Counted from the first letter of the stretch, positions 1 through 7,422 are shown. The stretch: DNA of 17,072 bases from Deltaproteobacteria bacterium (GCA_021815525.1 JAKAGN010000005.1:1-17072); one strand, 5' to 3'. The notes: a model not told the origin generated them from the letters alone. Program-made: numbers and translations.

Positions 1-35
1 TTTATTCATAAAAGGTTTCCCCTCCCCCTCCCCCC
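1..35. repeat. Partial C-rich palindromic repeat cut by the window edge
   Basis: The first bases read TTTATTCATAAAAGG followed by a run of C/T tracts (CCCCTCCCCCTCCCCCC). On the minus strand this is a G-rich arm, then AAACCTTTTAT-GA-ATAAA, so the palindrome centre is at about bases 5-6 and the other arm lies outside the window. It closely resembles one arm of the perfect 24-bp hairpin at 11110-11160 (CATAGAAAAGG then CTCCCCCTCCCCC). It sits about 27 nt past the moxR stop codon, where a transcription terminator would be expected. I infer a second, diverged member of the same dispersed hairpin family. The completing arm cannot be seen. Confidence 0.5.
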
Positions 36-61
36 GCGAATCCTTTTCTCTTCTCTCTTTC

Positions 62-907
62 CTAAAAGCGGTTCTTCTTTCTGGTGGTGACTTGAGCTTT
101 TGCAAAGTCCGGGCTCTTCTTGAACAGGACTCCCAGGTAGGGCACGTCGCCGTCCTCCAGGGCCCGGGGCTTGAAGTCCGGGTCCGCCGACAGCGCCCGG
201 ATCCAGTTTATGAGCTCGCGGGTGGCGGGTTTCTTTTCCACGCCGTCCAGCTCGCGCAGGTTGTAGAAGACCGAGATGGCGCCGTCCATTAGCTTTTCGG
301 CGATGTCGGGGAAGTGTACCTTAACGATCTTCCGCATCATCTTGGGGTCGGGGAAGGCGATGTGGTGGAAGTTGCAGCGGCCCAGGAAGGGGTCGGAGAG
401 GTCCTTCTTGGCGTTACTGGTGATGATGATGACCGGGCGGTGCCGGGCGCAGACGGTCTTATCCACCTCGATGATGTCGAACTCCATCTGGTCCAAAACG
501 TCCAGCATGTCGTCCTGGAAATCGGTGTCGGCCTTGTCGATCTCGTCGATCAGAAGGACGGTGCGGTGATCGGCCGTGAACGCCTGGCCGATCTTGCCCA
601 TGCGGATGTACTCCTCGATGTTGGAGACGTTCCGTGAGGAATCTCCGAAGCGGCTGTCATTGAGGCGCGTCAAGGTGTCGTACTGGTAGAGGCAGTCCAC
701 GAGCTTCATGCTGGATTTTACGTTGAGCGTAAGAAGCGGCATGGAAAGGGAGTTTGCGATGGCGTGCGCCAGCATGGTCTTTCCCGTGCCGGGCTCGCCC
801 TTCAACAACAATGGCATCTCGAGGCTCATGGAGATGTTGACGATCTTGGCCAGCTCGTCGTCCAGGACGTAGCGGGTGTCGCCGGAAAAGCGGCATACTT
901 CGGTCAT
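62..907 (-). CDS. MoxR-family AAA+ ATPase
   Basis: This 281-residue protein is a single AAA+ module of the MoxR/CbbQ type, a family of ATP-driven chaperones that usually activate a partner carrying a von Willebrand A domain. Visible motifs are Walker A GEPGTGKT (37-44), Walker B VLLIDEID (117-124), sensor 1 ITSN (162-165), an arginine-finger candidate GR (176-177) and sensor 2 ATRELINW (228-235). The length matches short MoxR proteins. It starts 15 nt after the stop of the upstream MetE-like gene, with GGAG about 10 nt before ATG, so the two are probably co-transcribed. No VWA gene is in the window. One could lie beyond the left edge, although a terminator-like repeat follows this gene. The substrate is unknown. 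The family assignment is firm; the biological role is not. Confidence 0.9.
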   Translation of the reverse strand: MTEVCRFSGDTRYVLDDELAKIVNISMSLEMPLLLKGEPGTGKTMLAHAIANSLSMPLLTLNVKSSMKLVDCLYQYDTLTRLNDSRFGDSSRNVSNIEEYIRMGKIGQAFTADHRTVLLIDEIDKADTDFQDDMLDVLDQMEFDIIEVDKTVCARHRPVIIITSNAKKDLSDPFLGRCNFHHIAFPDPKMMRKIVKVHFPDIAEKLMDGAISVFYNLRELDGVEKKPATRELINWIRALSADPDFKPRALEDGDVPYLGVLFKKSPDFAKAQVTTRKKNRF

Positions 908-922
908 GATGTATAAGCTCCG

Positions 923-2002
923 TTAAGATAGGCCGTTTTCACGGCGGATGCGCGCGGAAAGGTCGCGTGTGAGCGCGAGGACCTTGAGGGCCGATTCCAC
1001 GGGAAGAGAGCCCAAGCCGCAGGCCGGGCTTATGAGGGAGCGGTCCAGGAGGCCGCGGCGGTCGAGGCCCAGGCCTTCGAGCGCCGCAAGGTGCGAAAGC
1101 CACAGGGCGTGGAGGGAGTCCTCCGTGGCGGCGGCGATGTCCGCAAGATCGGCGGTGGGCGCTATCCCCCAGGCGATGACTCCGCCCCGCGCCGCGAAGG
1201 CCTTTATAGAATCGGCGAATGCCGCGAAGCGGTCGAAGTAGGAGAAGGCGTCGAAGTTGACGATATCTATGCCGCTTTCCAAAACCAGGGACCAGTCGGT
1301 GTTGCCGCACACGTGGATGCCGCAAAGCCCTCCGGCCGCGTGGACGGCGTTGATGGACTCCGAAAGGCAGGCAAGGGCTGCCTCGCGGGAGATGGAAATG
1401 AGGGCCGATGAGCCGAAGCCCGCAAGCCCCGGCTCGTCCAGGAACACGAATACGGGCTTTCCGAATGCGGAAAGGGTCTCGGCCTGGAAACGGGCGTTAA
1501 GGGCGATGAACTTGGCCACGCAGTCATTTAAGCGCTCGTCGTAGAAAAGCGCGCGGCCGCTTTGATCAGTAAGAGCCGTGGCCAGGGTGAAGGGGCCCGT
1601 CACCTGGCCCTTCACCGCAAAGGGCGAAAGCGCGCCCGAGCGCAGGCGATCCAAAAACGTGAAAAAGCCCGGCGCGATGGAAGGCGAGAGGGCGAAGCGC
1701 GAGCCCTCGGGCACCCTTTCCGCCTCCGAGACGGCCAGGTAATCCTCGTAGAAGTCGAGGAGGGCGCCCTCGAAGCCCTCGGAGGCGGTGTCCACGAAGA
1801 CCTTCTCGGGGCTGATGGAAACTCCCGGCAGGCCGTGGGAGAACTGGGGGATCATGCGCTCCCCGAGGGCCGGGAGCTGCGCCCAGGAGGGGACGAACGG
1901 CGCGTGGGCGGCCACGAGGTCCGCGGCCTCCTCGTGGCTTGGGACCGGGAAGCTCCCTATGAGGCAGGCGCGGCATGCGGGCTTGAAGGTGATTTCGTTC
2001 AT
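923..2002 (-). CDS. UroD/MetE-superfamily protein (core methionine synthase-like)
   Basis: This 359-residue protein resembles the C-terminal catalytic barrel of cobalamin-independent methionine synthase without the N-terminal half, as in archaeal and bacterial core-MetE/Mes proteins. Those proteins move a methyl group to a thiol through a zinc site. Candidate zinc ligands are H230 and C232 (GIHVCGNTDW) and C328 (SPACGLGS). The position corresponding to the MetE Glu ligand appears to be D251 (VNFDAFSYFD). The N-terminal GSFPVPSHEEA is typical of the superfamily. The frame stays open upstream to 2110, but I chose ATG 2002 because AAGGAG lies 7 nt before it and the extension is Pro/Lys-rich and unlike the family. 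It is the first gene of a pair with moxR. The methyl donor and acceptor cannot be read from sequence, and a corrinoid-linked methyltransferase is an equally good description. Confidence 0.75.
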   Translation of the reverse strand: MNEITFKPACRACLIGSFPVPSHEEAADLVAAHAPFVPSWAQLPALGERMIPQFSHGLPGVSISPEKVFVDTASEGFEGALLDFYEDYLAVSEAERVPEGSRFALSPSIAPGFFTFLDRLRSGALSPFAVKGQVTGPFTLATALTDQSGRALFYDERLNDCVAKFIALNARFQAETLSAFGKPVFVFLDEPGLAGFGSSALISISREAALACLSESINAVHAAGGLCGIHVCGNTDWSLVLESGIDIVNFDAFSYFDRFAAFADSIKAFAARGGVIAWGIAPTADLADIAAATEDSLHALWLSHLAALEGLGLDRRGLLDRSLISPACGLGSLPVESALKVLALTRDLSARIRRENGLS

Positions 2003-2505
2003 TTCAACGCTCCTTGGGTCATGTTGAACGCCCGGAAAGTTAACACAGCCGGGGCCCAAGGGCAAGGGCGCAGGCTTTTTCGAGGAGGGCGCCTGCATTT
2101 CCGGCGGCATGGAGCATTATGCTTTTTTCCAAAAAATCAAATAGCTGCGGATTCTGCGCGGCAGGTCGCACCCCGGCTTTTCCATGAAACTGGCCCCGCG
2201 CCCGCCAATAGCTGTAACCATCTTGAATTTCAATATTTTCCAATAGTACAGAGGCGGCTCCCCACCCGGATTCTTCCTGCACACGCTCTCGTCATTGCAT
2301 CCTTTACGTTTTTCGGTTAAATTATGAAAATTAGCTTCCCGCGAATTACTCCTTTCAACTTACCGATGTCAGGCATGATGGCGCAGCCTTTTCAGCCAAG
2401 TCCACATGCAATCAAGCCGTTCCCTTGCCGAAAGCGAAAATAATGCCCCTTCCGGATTTTTTCAGATTTCCGGCCCGGGTCCAAGGCCCGGAGCACGGCG
2501 GCTAC
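2003..2505. other. Divergent intergenic region, about 500 bp, no gene supported
   Basis: This stretch separates the minus-strand MetE-like gene from the plus-strand membrane protein and is AT-richer than its flanks. I see no convincing coding region: the open frames at 2040-2282 (minus) and 2425-2505 (plus, TTG start) lack family features and good ribosome sites. A CATAAT -10-like hexamer for the minus strand lies at 2116-2121 without a good -35 box. A plus-strand promoter candidate is listed separately. No tRNA, repeat copy or strong hairpin was found. Confidence 0.5.
2295..2323 (+). promoter_or_regulatory. Candidate sigma70 promoter for the GT-C-like gene
   Basis: TTGCAT (2295-2300) is separated by exactly 17 nt from TAAATT (2318-2323). 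Matches to consensus are 3/6 and 4/6, so the call rests mostly on spacing and on the AT-rich setting. It would give a leader of about 175 nt before ATG 2506. Confidence 0.3.
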
Positions 2506-3729
2506 ATGAAAGAAATGACGCCCACAGGGAGACTGTGGCCCTTTCTCGGAATAGTTATGCTCCTGGTTCTCGTGGCGGGCCTTGCGCTTCCCGGCCTGGA
2601 CCGGGTGCGGACCGCCAGCGGCGACGCGATTTTCTACCAGTACTACATCAATTTCTTCCTCAAGGCCCCCGTCTCCGAGTACCCGCGCCTGTTCGATATT
2701 TATTTCAACCAGCCCCAGCACACCGGGTTCACAACGCCCATACGCCCCGGTTACATCCTGCCCTTGGCCCTGCTGGCCCGGATTATCGGGCCATCCTTTT
2801 TCCTCATGGCCCGGGTCTCCCTGGCCGCGCACCTGGGAACCGTATTGCTCGCGTGGTTTTTTCTGAGCCGCTGGCAGGGTCCGGTCGTGGGGCTCGCCAC
2901 GGCGGCGCTTGTGGCCTTTTCGCCGCTCTTGCTTGGCACTGCCACGTCGCCTCTGATGGACGGCTACAATTTCTTTTTCTTCATGTTGTGCACAGGGCTT
3001 TTTATCGAGGCCGTGCGGTCGCGGGGCCGCATTCTTTTGCTCGCCGCCTTCGGAGCCGTTTTCGCCTTTTTCCTCGTGGTGCGCGAAAACAACGTTCTCT
3101 TCGTTATTCCGTTTTTCCTCTTTTGCCTTTACGAACGATTTTTCCAGAAAAAACCCCTTCCCCTTTTCCGTTTCGGAATAGCCCTTGGCCTTCCCTGTTT
3201 CCTGGCCCTGGGAGCATACATAGCCATCACCGGATCGCCCTCCGGGCTGATTCGGATAGTGCGCCTCCTGATGAGCGTCGGTTCCTCGAATCCCTACACC
3301 AGGGCCACGGGGCTTGGGCCTTGGTATCGCTATCTCATTGATTTTCTGACACTCTCCCCGGCGACCACAGTCCTTGCAATTTGCTACTTCGGGTTCGCCG
3401 TCCTGGGAAAGCCGTCCGCGGGCCTATCCTCCGAGCTGAGATTTTTCCTGATTTTTCTCCCGGTATTACTCATCATTTACGCGCCGCTCCCAAAGTGCGT
3501 GCGCTATCTTTGCGTGCTGGACCTTCCGATCCGCCTGTTTTGCGTTTTGTTCATCCATGAATGGCTGGAGCGCGCGCCGGGCGCAAAGCGTTACGCGATT
3601 TTTTCCGCAGTGGTTGCGGGCTTGTGCTTTCTGGATTTTTCCTCTTACGACTACCTTTTTGTGGAGAGCAACCTTTACGACCCAATTTCGCAGCATCTTC
3701 TCTATTACCGCTTCATCATCAACTCGTAA
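2506..3729 (+). CDS. Polytopic GT-C-like membrane protein (putative glycosyltransferase)
   Basis: This 407-residue protein is almost entirely hydrophobic helices, beginning with a membrane segment at about 10-30. The layout is that of GT-C enzymes of the ArnT/PMT type, which transfer sugars from lipid carriers at the outer face of the inner membrane. An acidic residue follows the first helix (SGD40). A Pro-rich re-entrant stretch TPIRPGYILPLALL follows, then a second acidic residue in FSPLLLG..PLMD152, and a late PKCVRYL motif like the RY motif common in this superfamily. ATG 2506 has GGAG 12 nt upstream, a long spacing, so ATG 2443 or ATG 2515 remain possible. It is a single gene between divergent and convergent neighbours. 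Base composition is visibly more AT-rich (many TTT codons) than the genes to the right, which suggests acquisition or relaxed selection. The donor and acceptor are unknown. Confidence 0.7.
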   Translation: MKEMTPTGRLWPFLGIVMLLVLVAGLALPGLDRVRTASGDAIFYQYYINFFLKAPVSEYPRLFDIYFNQPQHTGFTTPIRPGYILPLALLARIIGPSFFLMARVSLAAHLGTVLLAWFFLSRWQGPVVGLATAALVAFSPLLLGTATSPLMDGYNFFFFMLCTGLFIEAVRSRGRILLLAAFGAVFAFFLVVRENNVLFVIPFFLFCLYERFFQKKPLPLFRFGIALGLPCFLALGAYIAITGSPSGLIRIVRLLMSVGSSNPYTRATGLGPWYRYLIDFLTLSPATTVLAICYFGFAVLGKPSAGLSSELRFFLIFLPVLLIIYAPLPKCVRYLCVLDLPIRLFCVLFIHEWLERAPGAKRYAIFSAVVAGLCFLDFSSYDYLFVESNLYDPISQHLLYYRFIINS

Positions 3730-3757
3730 GGCTTTCGGGTTCCGCCGGAAACAAAAG

Positions 3758-3801
3758 GGGCGCGGCGAGGAATGCTTCTCCGCGCCGCGCCCGCATTTTT
3801 T
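3758..3801 (+). terminator. Intrinsic terminator, probably bidirectional
   Basis: A perfect 10-bp stem GGGCGCGGCG (3758-3767) / CGCCGCGCCC (3783-3792) with a 15-nt loop is followed by GCA and six T residues (3796-3801) in the plus direction. It lies 28 nt after the GT-C-like gene. Read on the minus strand, the stem is followed by CTTTTGTTT, so it can also end transcription of the convergent zinc-ribbon gene, which stops at 3840. Confidence 0.85.
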
Positions 3802-3839
3802 CAGCAATCCGGCGATACCGCCCACCCGCAGCCTTACGG

Positions 3840-4517
3840 TCAAACGCCCGCCACTTCCTTTCCGCAGTGCTTGCAGACATTGGCGCGTATCTTGATGACC
3901 TCGGCGCAGAAGGGGCATTCCCTTGTGAAGGTGCGCTCGTGAATGGCGGCCACGGCCTCCTCGATCGCCTTTGCCAATATGGAATTTCCGGCCTTGAGAT
4001 TCTTCAGAGGCTCGATACTCTCCACCTGCCCGAAATCCTTCAGCATCTGGGCGGCCTTCACCCGCACCCGCATGGGCCGGGCCGCGTCCAGCGTCATGGA
4101 AAGCATCCGCTCATGATTTTTCTCGGTGTAGCACTCGGCCAGCTCCCGAAATCCCGACTTGATGGCCTCCTCCTCGGCCTTCTGCCTTTCCACCAGCTCG
4201 CGGTCCAGAATCTGCCCCTTGCCGCCGTCCCGGCCGAACACGGGCATGTACTCAACCTGGGTGGTGCCCGGGTAAATTAGGCACCTGGTGGAGGCGGTGT
4301 GGGCGTAATTTTCCTTGATCTCGTCCCAGCCCTGGCTGAAGGCCGGGCAGTCGTCGTTGAAGCAAACATAAAGAAACGGCGCGCCCCAACCGAGGCCGTC
4401 GGAAAAATTGATGGGCGGAACCTCCCAAATGCTCATCTCCTGCCCGCATTGGGGACAGGAGGGTTTCGGCTGGCGCAACAGGTTCTCCAGGACTTCTTCA
4501 CGCGTCTCGAATGACAT
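3840..4517 (-). CDS. Double zinc-ribbon protein with HEAT-like helices
   Basis: This 225-residue protein has two four-cysteine zinc sites. The N-terminal one is C21-X2-C24 (CPQCGQEM) with C52 and C57 (CFNDDC). The C-terminal one is C201-X2-C204 and C215-X2-C218 (CPFCAEVI...CKHCGKEV), a common zinc-ribbon pattern. Between them is a helical, charged stretch (about 105-195) whose VRVKAAQMLKDFG..ESIEPLKNL part looks like HEAT repeats. I chose ATG 4517 because AAGGAGG lies 4 nt upstream. The frame runs open to 4769, but that extension only translates the two parS sites and has no protein-like features. It has its own unit, convergent with the GT-C-like gene and ending at the shared terminator. No enzymatic motif is present; a protein- or nucleic-acid-binding role is a guess. 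It is a conserved-looking hypothetical protein. Confidence 0.85.
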   Translation of the reverse strand: MSFETREEVLENLLRQPKPSCPQCGQEMSIWEVPPINFSDGLGWGAPFLYVCFNDDCPAFSQGWDEIKENYAHTASTRCLIYPGTTQVEYMPVFGRDGGKGQILDRELVERQKAEEEAIKSGFRELAECYTEKNHERMLSMTLDAARPMRVRVKAAQMLKDFGQVESIEPLKNLKAGNSILAKAIEEAVAAIHERTFTRECPFCAEVIKIRANVCKHCGKEVAGV

Positions 4518-4714
4518 GAAACCTCCTTGCAGGGGGCATAATTCGTGATTGTCCGGCCGCCCGTGGGAGGCCGCGTTGGCCCCAAGGCATCGGCTCGCCC
4601 GGGGACTCATCGAAAAAAGTAAGGATTTCCGGGGGATTGTCAATCGAAAATCGGAAAGCCCCGCCTTGTTTTTCCGATTCGCCGAATTGCCGAAGACAGG
4701 ATCATCATCCGTTT

Positions 4715-4730
4715 TGTTCCACGTGGAACA
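4715..4730. promoter_or_regulatory. parS: parS site 1 (ParB centromere)
   Basis: TGTTCCACGTGGAACA is a perfect 16-bp palindrome. It differs from the bacterial parS consensus TGTTTCACGTGAAACA only at one symmetric base pair. ParB-CTPase binds such sites near the origin to load clamps and position the chromosome. It lies in the non-coding gap between the zinc-ribbon gene and the 3' end of mnmE. Confidence 0.93.
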
Positions 4731-4752
4731 ATTTTCGCGGCCGGGCCGGTCT

Positions 4753-4768
4753 TGTTCCACGTGAAACA
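4753..4768. promoter_or_regulatory. parS: parS site 2 (ParB centromere)
   Basis: TGTTCCACGTGAAACA matches the parS consensus at 15 of 16 positions. It lies 38 bp centre-to-centre from site 1 and 32 bp past the mnmE stop codon. Two sites this close indicate a real parS cluster and not a chance palindrome. No parA or parB gene is in the window. Confidence 0.95.
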
Positions 4769-4800
4769 ACGAGGATGCTGGACGAGAAAAAATGCGAAAA

Positions 4801-6177
4801 TCACTTCCCTACGCAGAAGCGGGAAAAAACGGCATCCAGAACATCCGGCGCTACGCTCTCGCCGGTGATATCGCCAAGGCGGGCGAGGGCCTCTTCGAGA
4901 TCAAGCGCCAGAAGCTCGGGAAGAAAGGACTCATCAGCGCGATCCAGTCCGGCCCTTATGATGCGGGCGGCGTCTTCCAGGGCCAGGCGGTGCCGCAGGT
5001 TGGGTACGCCGTCCTCGGGATCGGGATCGGCCGAAAGGCCGGCAAGCTTCCAAACCGAGCGGGAAAGGTTTTCCAGCCCATCGCCCCGAAGCGCGCTGAC
5101 GGAAACGAGGGGAAGCATCTCCCATTCGGCCGGAAGACTAAAGCTCGCGTCCACGGGCAAGAGGTCCGACTTGTTTGCGGCCACCAGAGCGCGGCGCGAG
5201 CGGGCCTCGGACAAGAGCGCGATGTCTTCCGCCGCAAGGGGCAGATGGGCCTCCACCACCACGATCCAGACATCCGCCCGTTCCATGGCTTCCCGGGTCT
5301 TTTCCATGCCCAGGGCTTCCAGAGGATCGCTTTGGATGCGAAGACCCGCGGTGTCCCACACCGACACCAGATGACCATCCAGGGTGAGGGTCTCGGAAAG
5401 GCTGTCCCGCGTGGTCCCGGGGTAGGGGGAAACGATGGCTCGGTCCCGCCCGAGAAGCGCGTTCAAAAGGCTGGATTTCCCAACGTTGGGTTTACCCAGA
5501 AGGGCCACGGAAAGGCCGCGGCGGAGCAATTCGCCCTCGGCGGCGCGTCGGGCCAAGGCAAGAAGAGGCGCCAACACGCCATGCTCTATGCCTTGGCGAA
5601 TATCCATAGGCTCAATGGCTTCCACCTCGTCGGGAAAATCCACGGCAGCGGAAAGACGCGCCCTGAGCGATTCCAGGGATGCGCGGATGGGGGCCAGGGC
5701 TCGGCCAAGGGCGCCTGAAAGCTGCGCCGCGGCAAGGCGCGCCTCGCGGGCGCTGCGGGCTTCCACCATATCCCACACGGCCTCGGCCTGGGCGAGGTCC
5801 AGGCGGCCGTTCAGGAACGCGCGGCGGGTGAACTCCCCCGGATCGGCCAGGCGGGCCCCGCCGGAAAGAACGGCCTCGAGGATGGCCGCCGTGACGCCAA
5901 GGCCCCCGTGGGCCTGAATCTCCACCACGTCCTCGCCGGTGTAGGAGCGCGGGCCCGGCATGAAAACGGCCAAGACCTCGTCCAGCGCCCGCCCGCTCCC
6001 GGGATCCCGAATCCGGCCCAGCACCATGCGACGGGGAAGCATTCGGGCATTCGGCGAGGAAAACTCGAAAAGGGGCAGGAAGACATCGAGGGCGGCCGGG
6101 CCGGAAATTCTGACGATCCCGATTCCCCCGGCGCCGGCCGGCGTGGCCACGGCTGCTATGGTGTCTGAAAAACGCAT
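4801..6177 (-). CDS. mnmE: tRNA uridine-5-carboxymethylaminomethyl modification GTPase MnmE
   Basis: MnmE works with MnmG to modify U34 in the anticodon of tRNAs reading split codon boxes. This 458-residue protein has the family length and layout: an N-terminal tetrahydrofolate-binding domain (about 1-120, including SYTGEDVVEIQAHGG and PGEFTRRAFLNGRLDLAQAE), a helical domain, and an inserted G domain. G-domain motifs are GKPNVGKS (228-235), GTTRD (254-258), DTAG (275-278) and NKSD (335-338). It ends in FCVGK with the conserved catalytic cysteine C455. ATG 6177 is preceded by GGAGG at only 3 nt. It is the last gene of the rpmH operon, separated from jag by 84 nt holding a strong hairpin, so its expression may be partly uncoupled. 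mnmG, which often follows, is absent here. Confidence 0.98.
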   Translation of the reverse strand: MRFSDTIAAVATPAGAGGIGIVRISGPAALDVFLPLFEFSSPNARMLPRRMVLGRIRDPGSGRALDEVLAVFMPGPRSYTGEDVVEIQAHGGLGVTAAILEAVLSGGARLADPGEFTRRAFLNGRLDLAQAEAVWDMVEARSAREARLAAAQLSGALGRALAPIRASLESLRARLSAAVDFPDEVEAIEPMDIRQGIEHGVLAPLLALARRAAEGELLRRGLSVALLGKPNVGKSSLLNALLGRDRAIVSPYPGTTRDSLSETLTLDGHLVSVWDTAGLRIQSDPLEALGMEKTREAMERADVWIVVVEAHLPLAAEDIALLSEARSRRALVAANKSDLLPVDASFSLPAEWEMLPLVSVSALRGDGLENLSRSVWKLAGLSADPDPEDGVPNLRHRLALEDAARIIRAGLDRADESFLPELLALDLEEALARLGDITGESVAPDVLDAVFSRFCVGK

Positions 6178-6189
6178 GGGCCTCCAAGC

Positions 6190-6230
6190 AAAAGGGGCAG
6201 CCTCTCCTTTGCGGCGAGAGAGGCTGCCCC
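6190..6230 (-). terminator. GC-rich hairpin with T tract between jag and mnmE
   Basis: A perfect 13-bp inverted repeat, GGGGCAGCCTCTC (6194-6206) and GAGAGGCTGCCCC (6218-6230), has an 11-nt loop. In the minus direction the stem is followed by TTTTGC and then by the mnmE ribosome site GGAGG. The T tract is short (four), so partial termination or attenuation after jag is more likely than a full stop. It could also protect or process the mRNA. I saw no good promoter for mnmE after it. Confidence 0.65.
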
Positions 6231-6261
6231 GTCAAGGCTTCATCAGGCTTTTTCCCGGGCC

Positions 6262-7422
6262 TCACGCCTCGCCCTGGGGCTCCTTGCGGGGCATGATGAT
6301 GAGCTTCCGAAGCTCACCGGAGCCCTTGCTCTGCGTGCGCAGGCCTGGGTCGTCCTTCAAGGCCAAGTGAATAATGCGGCGCTCGTAGGCCGGCATGGGG
6401 GAAAAGCTTGCGGGCCGCCCGCTTTTCTTCACCTTGTCGCCAAGGCGTTGGGCCAGCTTGACCAGGTTTTCCTCCCGCCGCGCGAGATAATCCCCGGCGT
6501 CCACGCGGATGCGCACCCTGGGCTTGCGTTCCCTGTTGACGATGGTTTCAAGGAGGTGCTGAACCGCGTCCAGGGTCTGGCCCTTGCGGCCGATGAGGTT
6601 GGCGGCGTCGGGCCCGTCCGCCTTTAAGAGTATGTCGCCGTCGGGCGAGGCTTCCACCGACACGAGGGGCGCGTCCATCAGGGAGCGGGCGAGCCTCGCC
6701 AGTATCTCCCGGGCCTGCTCCGACGCGGCGGCCAGAGCCTCCGGGTCCATCTCGATGGAAGCTTCCTCGCGGCGCTCGACGGAATCGACCGAACGCGCCG
6801 GCGCGCCTTCAGGGGAGTCCGGGAGGGACGCGGCGTCGAGATCGGGGGCTGGCTGGGAATCGGAGCCCTTGGCCCCGGCGCCCTCTTTCCGCTTCCTGCG
6901 GGACCGGCTCGAACGGGACTTCCGGGTGGGCCATGCCGATGGAGACTGCGTCGGCTCCGCGGCGCCGGCATCCACCGCCGGCCGCTCCTCCGGAGCCGCA
7001 GGCGCCTTTTCCTTGGGCTCTTTCGCGCCCCGGCCCGAAGACCTGCCGCCCCGGCTGGATTTTCCGGGCGACTTCTCGGCAGCCTTTTCGGGAGCCTGGG
7101 CTTCTTCCTGGGGAGCCTGGGTTTTCTTTCCCCTGCGCCTTCCCCTTTTCGGGGCACCGGATTTTTCGGCCGCATCCTGCACCGGTGCGGCCTCAACGAC
7201 GTCCACCGAATTATCGCCGGCCGGGGCCTTCCTCGGAGCGGCCGGGGCCTCGTCCACCTTTACGCGGATCTTGGCATTCCGCACCTTCACGATTCCGAAG
7301 ATACCTGTGGAGCCGTGGGACAGAACGTCGTAACGAAGGGACTTCTGGGGGACGCCCAGCTCGATGCAGGCCTTTTCCACGGCCTCGGCCTCGCTTTTTC
7401 CTTCGAACTCCCGGTATGCCAT
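6262..7422 (-). CDS. jag: Jag/KhpB-type RNA-binding protein
   Basis: Jag (KhpB/EloR) binds RNA and influences cell-wall elongation in Gram-positive bacteria; its role here is less known. The 386-residue protein has the N-terminal Jag_N domain (1-56, with SHGSTGIFGIVKVRNAKIRV), a long basic Ala/Pro/Lys/Ser/Arg-rich linker (about 57-235), a KH-II domain with the GRKG loop (278-281), and an R3H domain whose R348-X3-H352 signature sits in YERRIIHLAL. The linker is much longer than in compact Jag proteins. I chose ATG 7422 because GGAGG lies 5 nt upstream and Jag_N begins there; the longer open frame to 7725 is a shadow of yidC. It follows yidC by 11 nt, the usual order. Confidence 0.95.
   Translation of the reverse strand: MAYREFEGKSEAEAVEKACIELGVPQKSLRYDVLSHGSTGIFGIVKVRNAKIRVKVDEAPAAPRKAPAGDNSVDVVEAAPVQDAAEKSGAPKRGRRRGKKTQAPQEEAQAPEKAAEKSPGKSSRGGRSSGRGAKEPKEKAPAAPEERPAVDAGAAEPTQSPSAWPTRKSRSSRSRRKRKEGAGAKGSDSQPAPDLDAASLPDSPEGAPARSVDSVERREEASIEMDPEALAAASEQAREILARLARSLMDAPLVSVEASPDGDILLKADGPDAANLIGRKGQTLDAVQHLLETIVNRERKPRVRIRVDAGDYLARREENLVKLAQRLGDKVKKSGRPASFSPMPAYERRIIHLALKDDPGLRTQSKGSGELRKLIIMPRKEPQGEA

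Noticed and set aside
459..467. DnaA-box-like TTATCCACC
   Set aside because: Single one-mismatch match inside the moxR coding region, with no cluster of boxes or AT-rich unwinding region; not an origin.
2003..2110. N-terminal extension of the MetE-like protein
   Set aside because: AAGGAG 7 nt before ATG 2002 and loss of family similarity upstream.
2040..2282. 80-residue minus-strand open frame upstream of the MetE-like gene
   Set aside because: No family features, no ribosome site, and it overlaps the leader and promoter area of the MetE-like gene.
4518..4769. N-terminal extension of the zinc-ribbon protein
   Set aside because: It translates the two parS sites and intergenic sequence; a strong ribosome site supports ATG 4517.
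6213..6235. TTGACG as a promoter for mnmE
   Set aside because: No -10 box at proper spacing; the region is explained by the hairpin stem.
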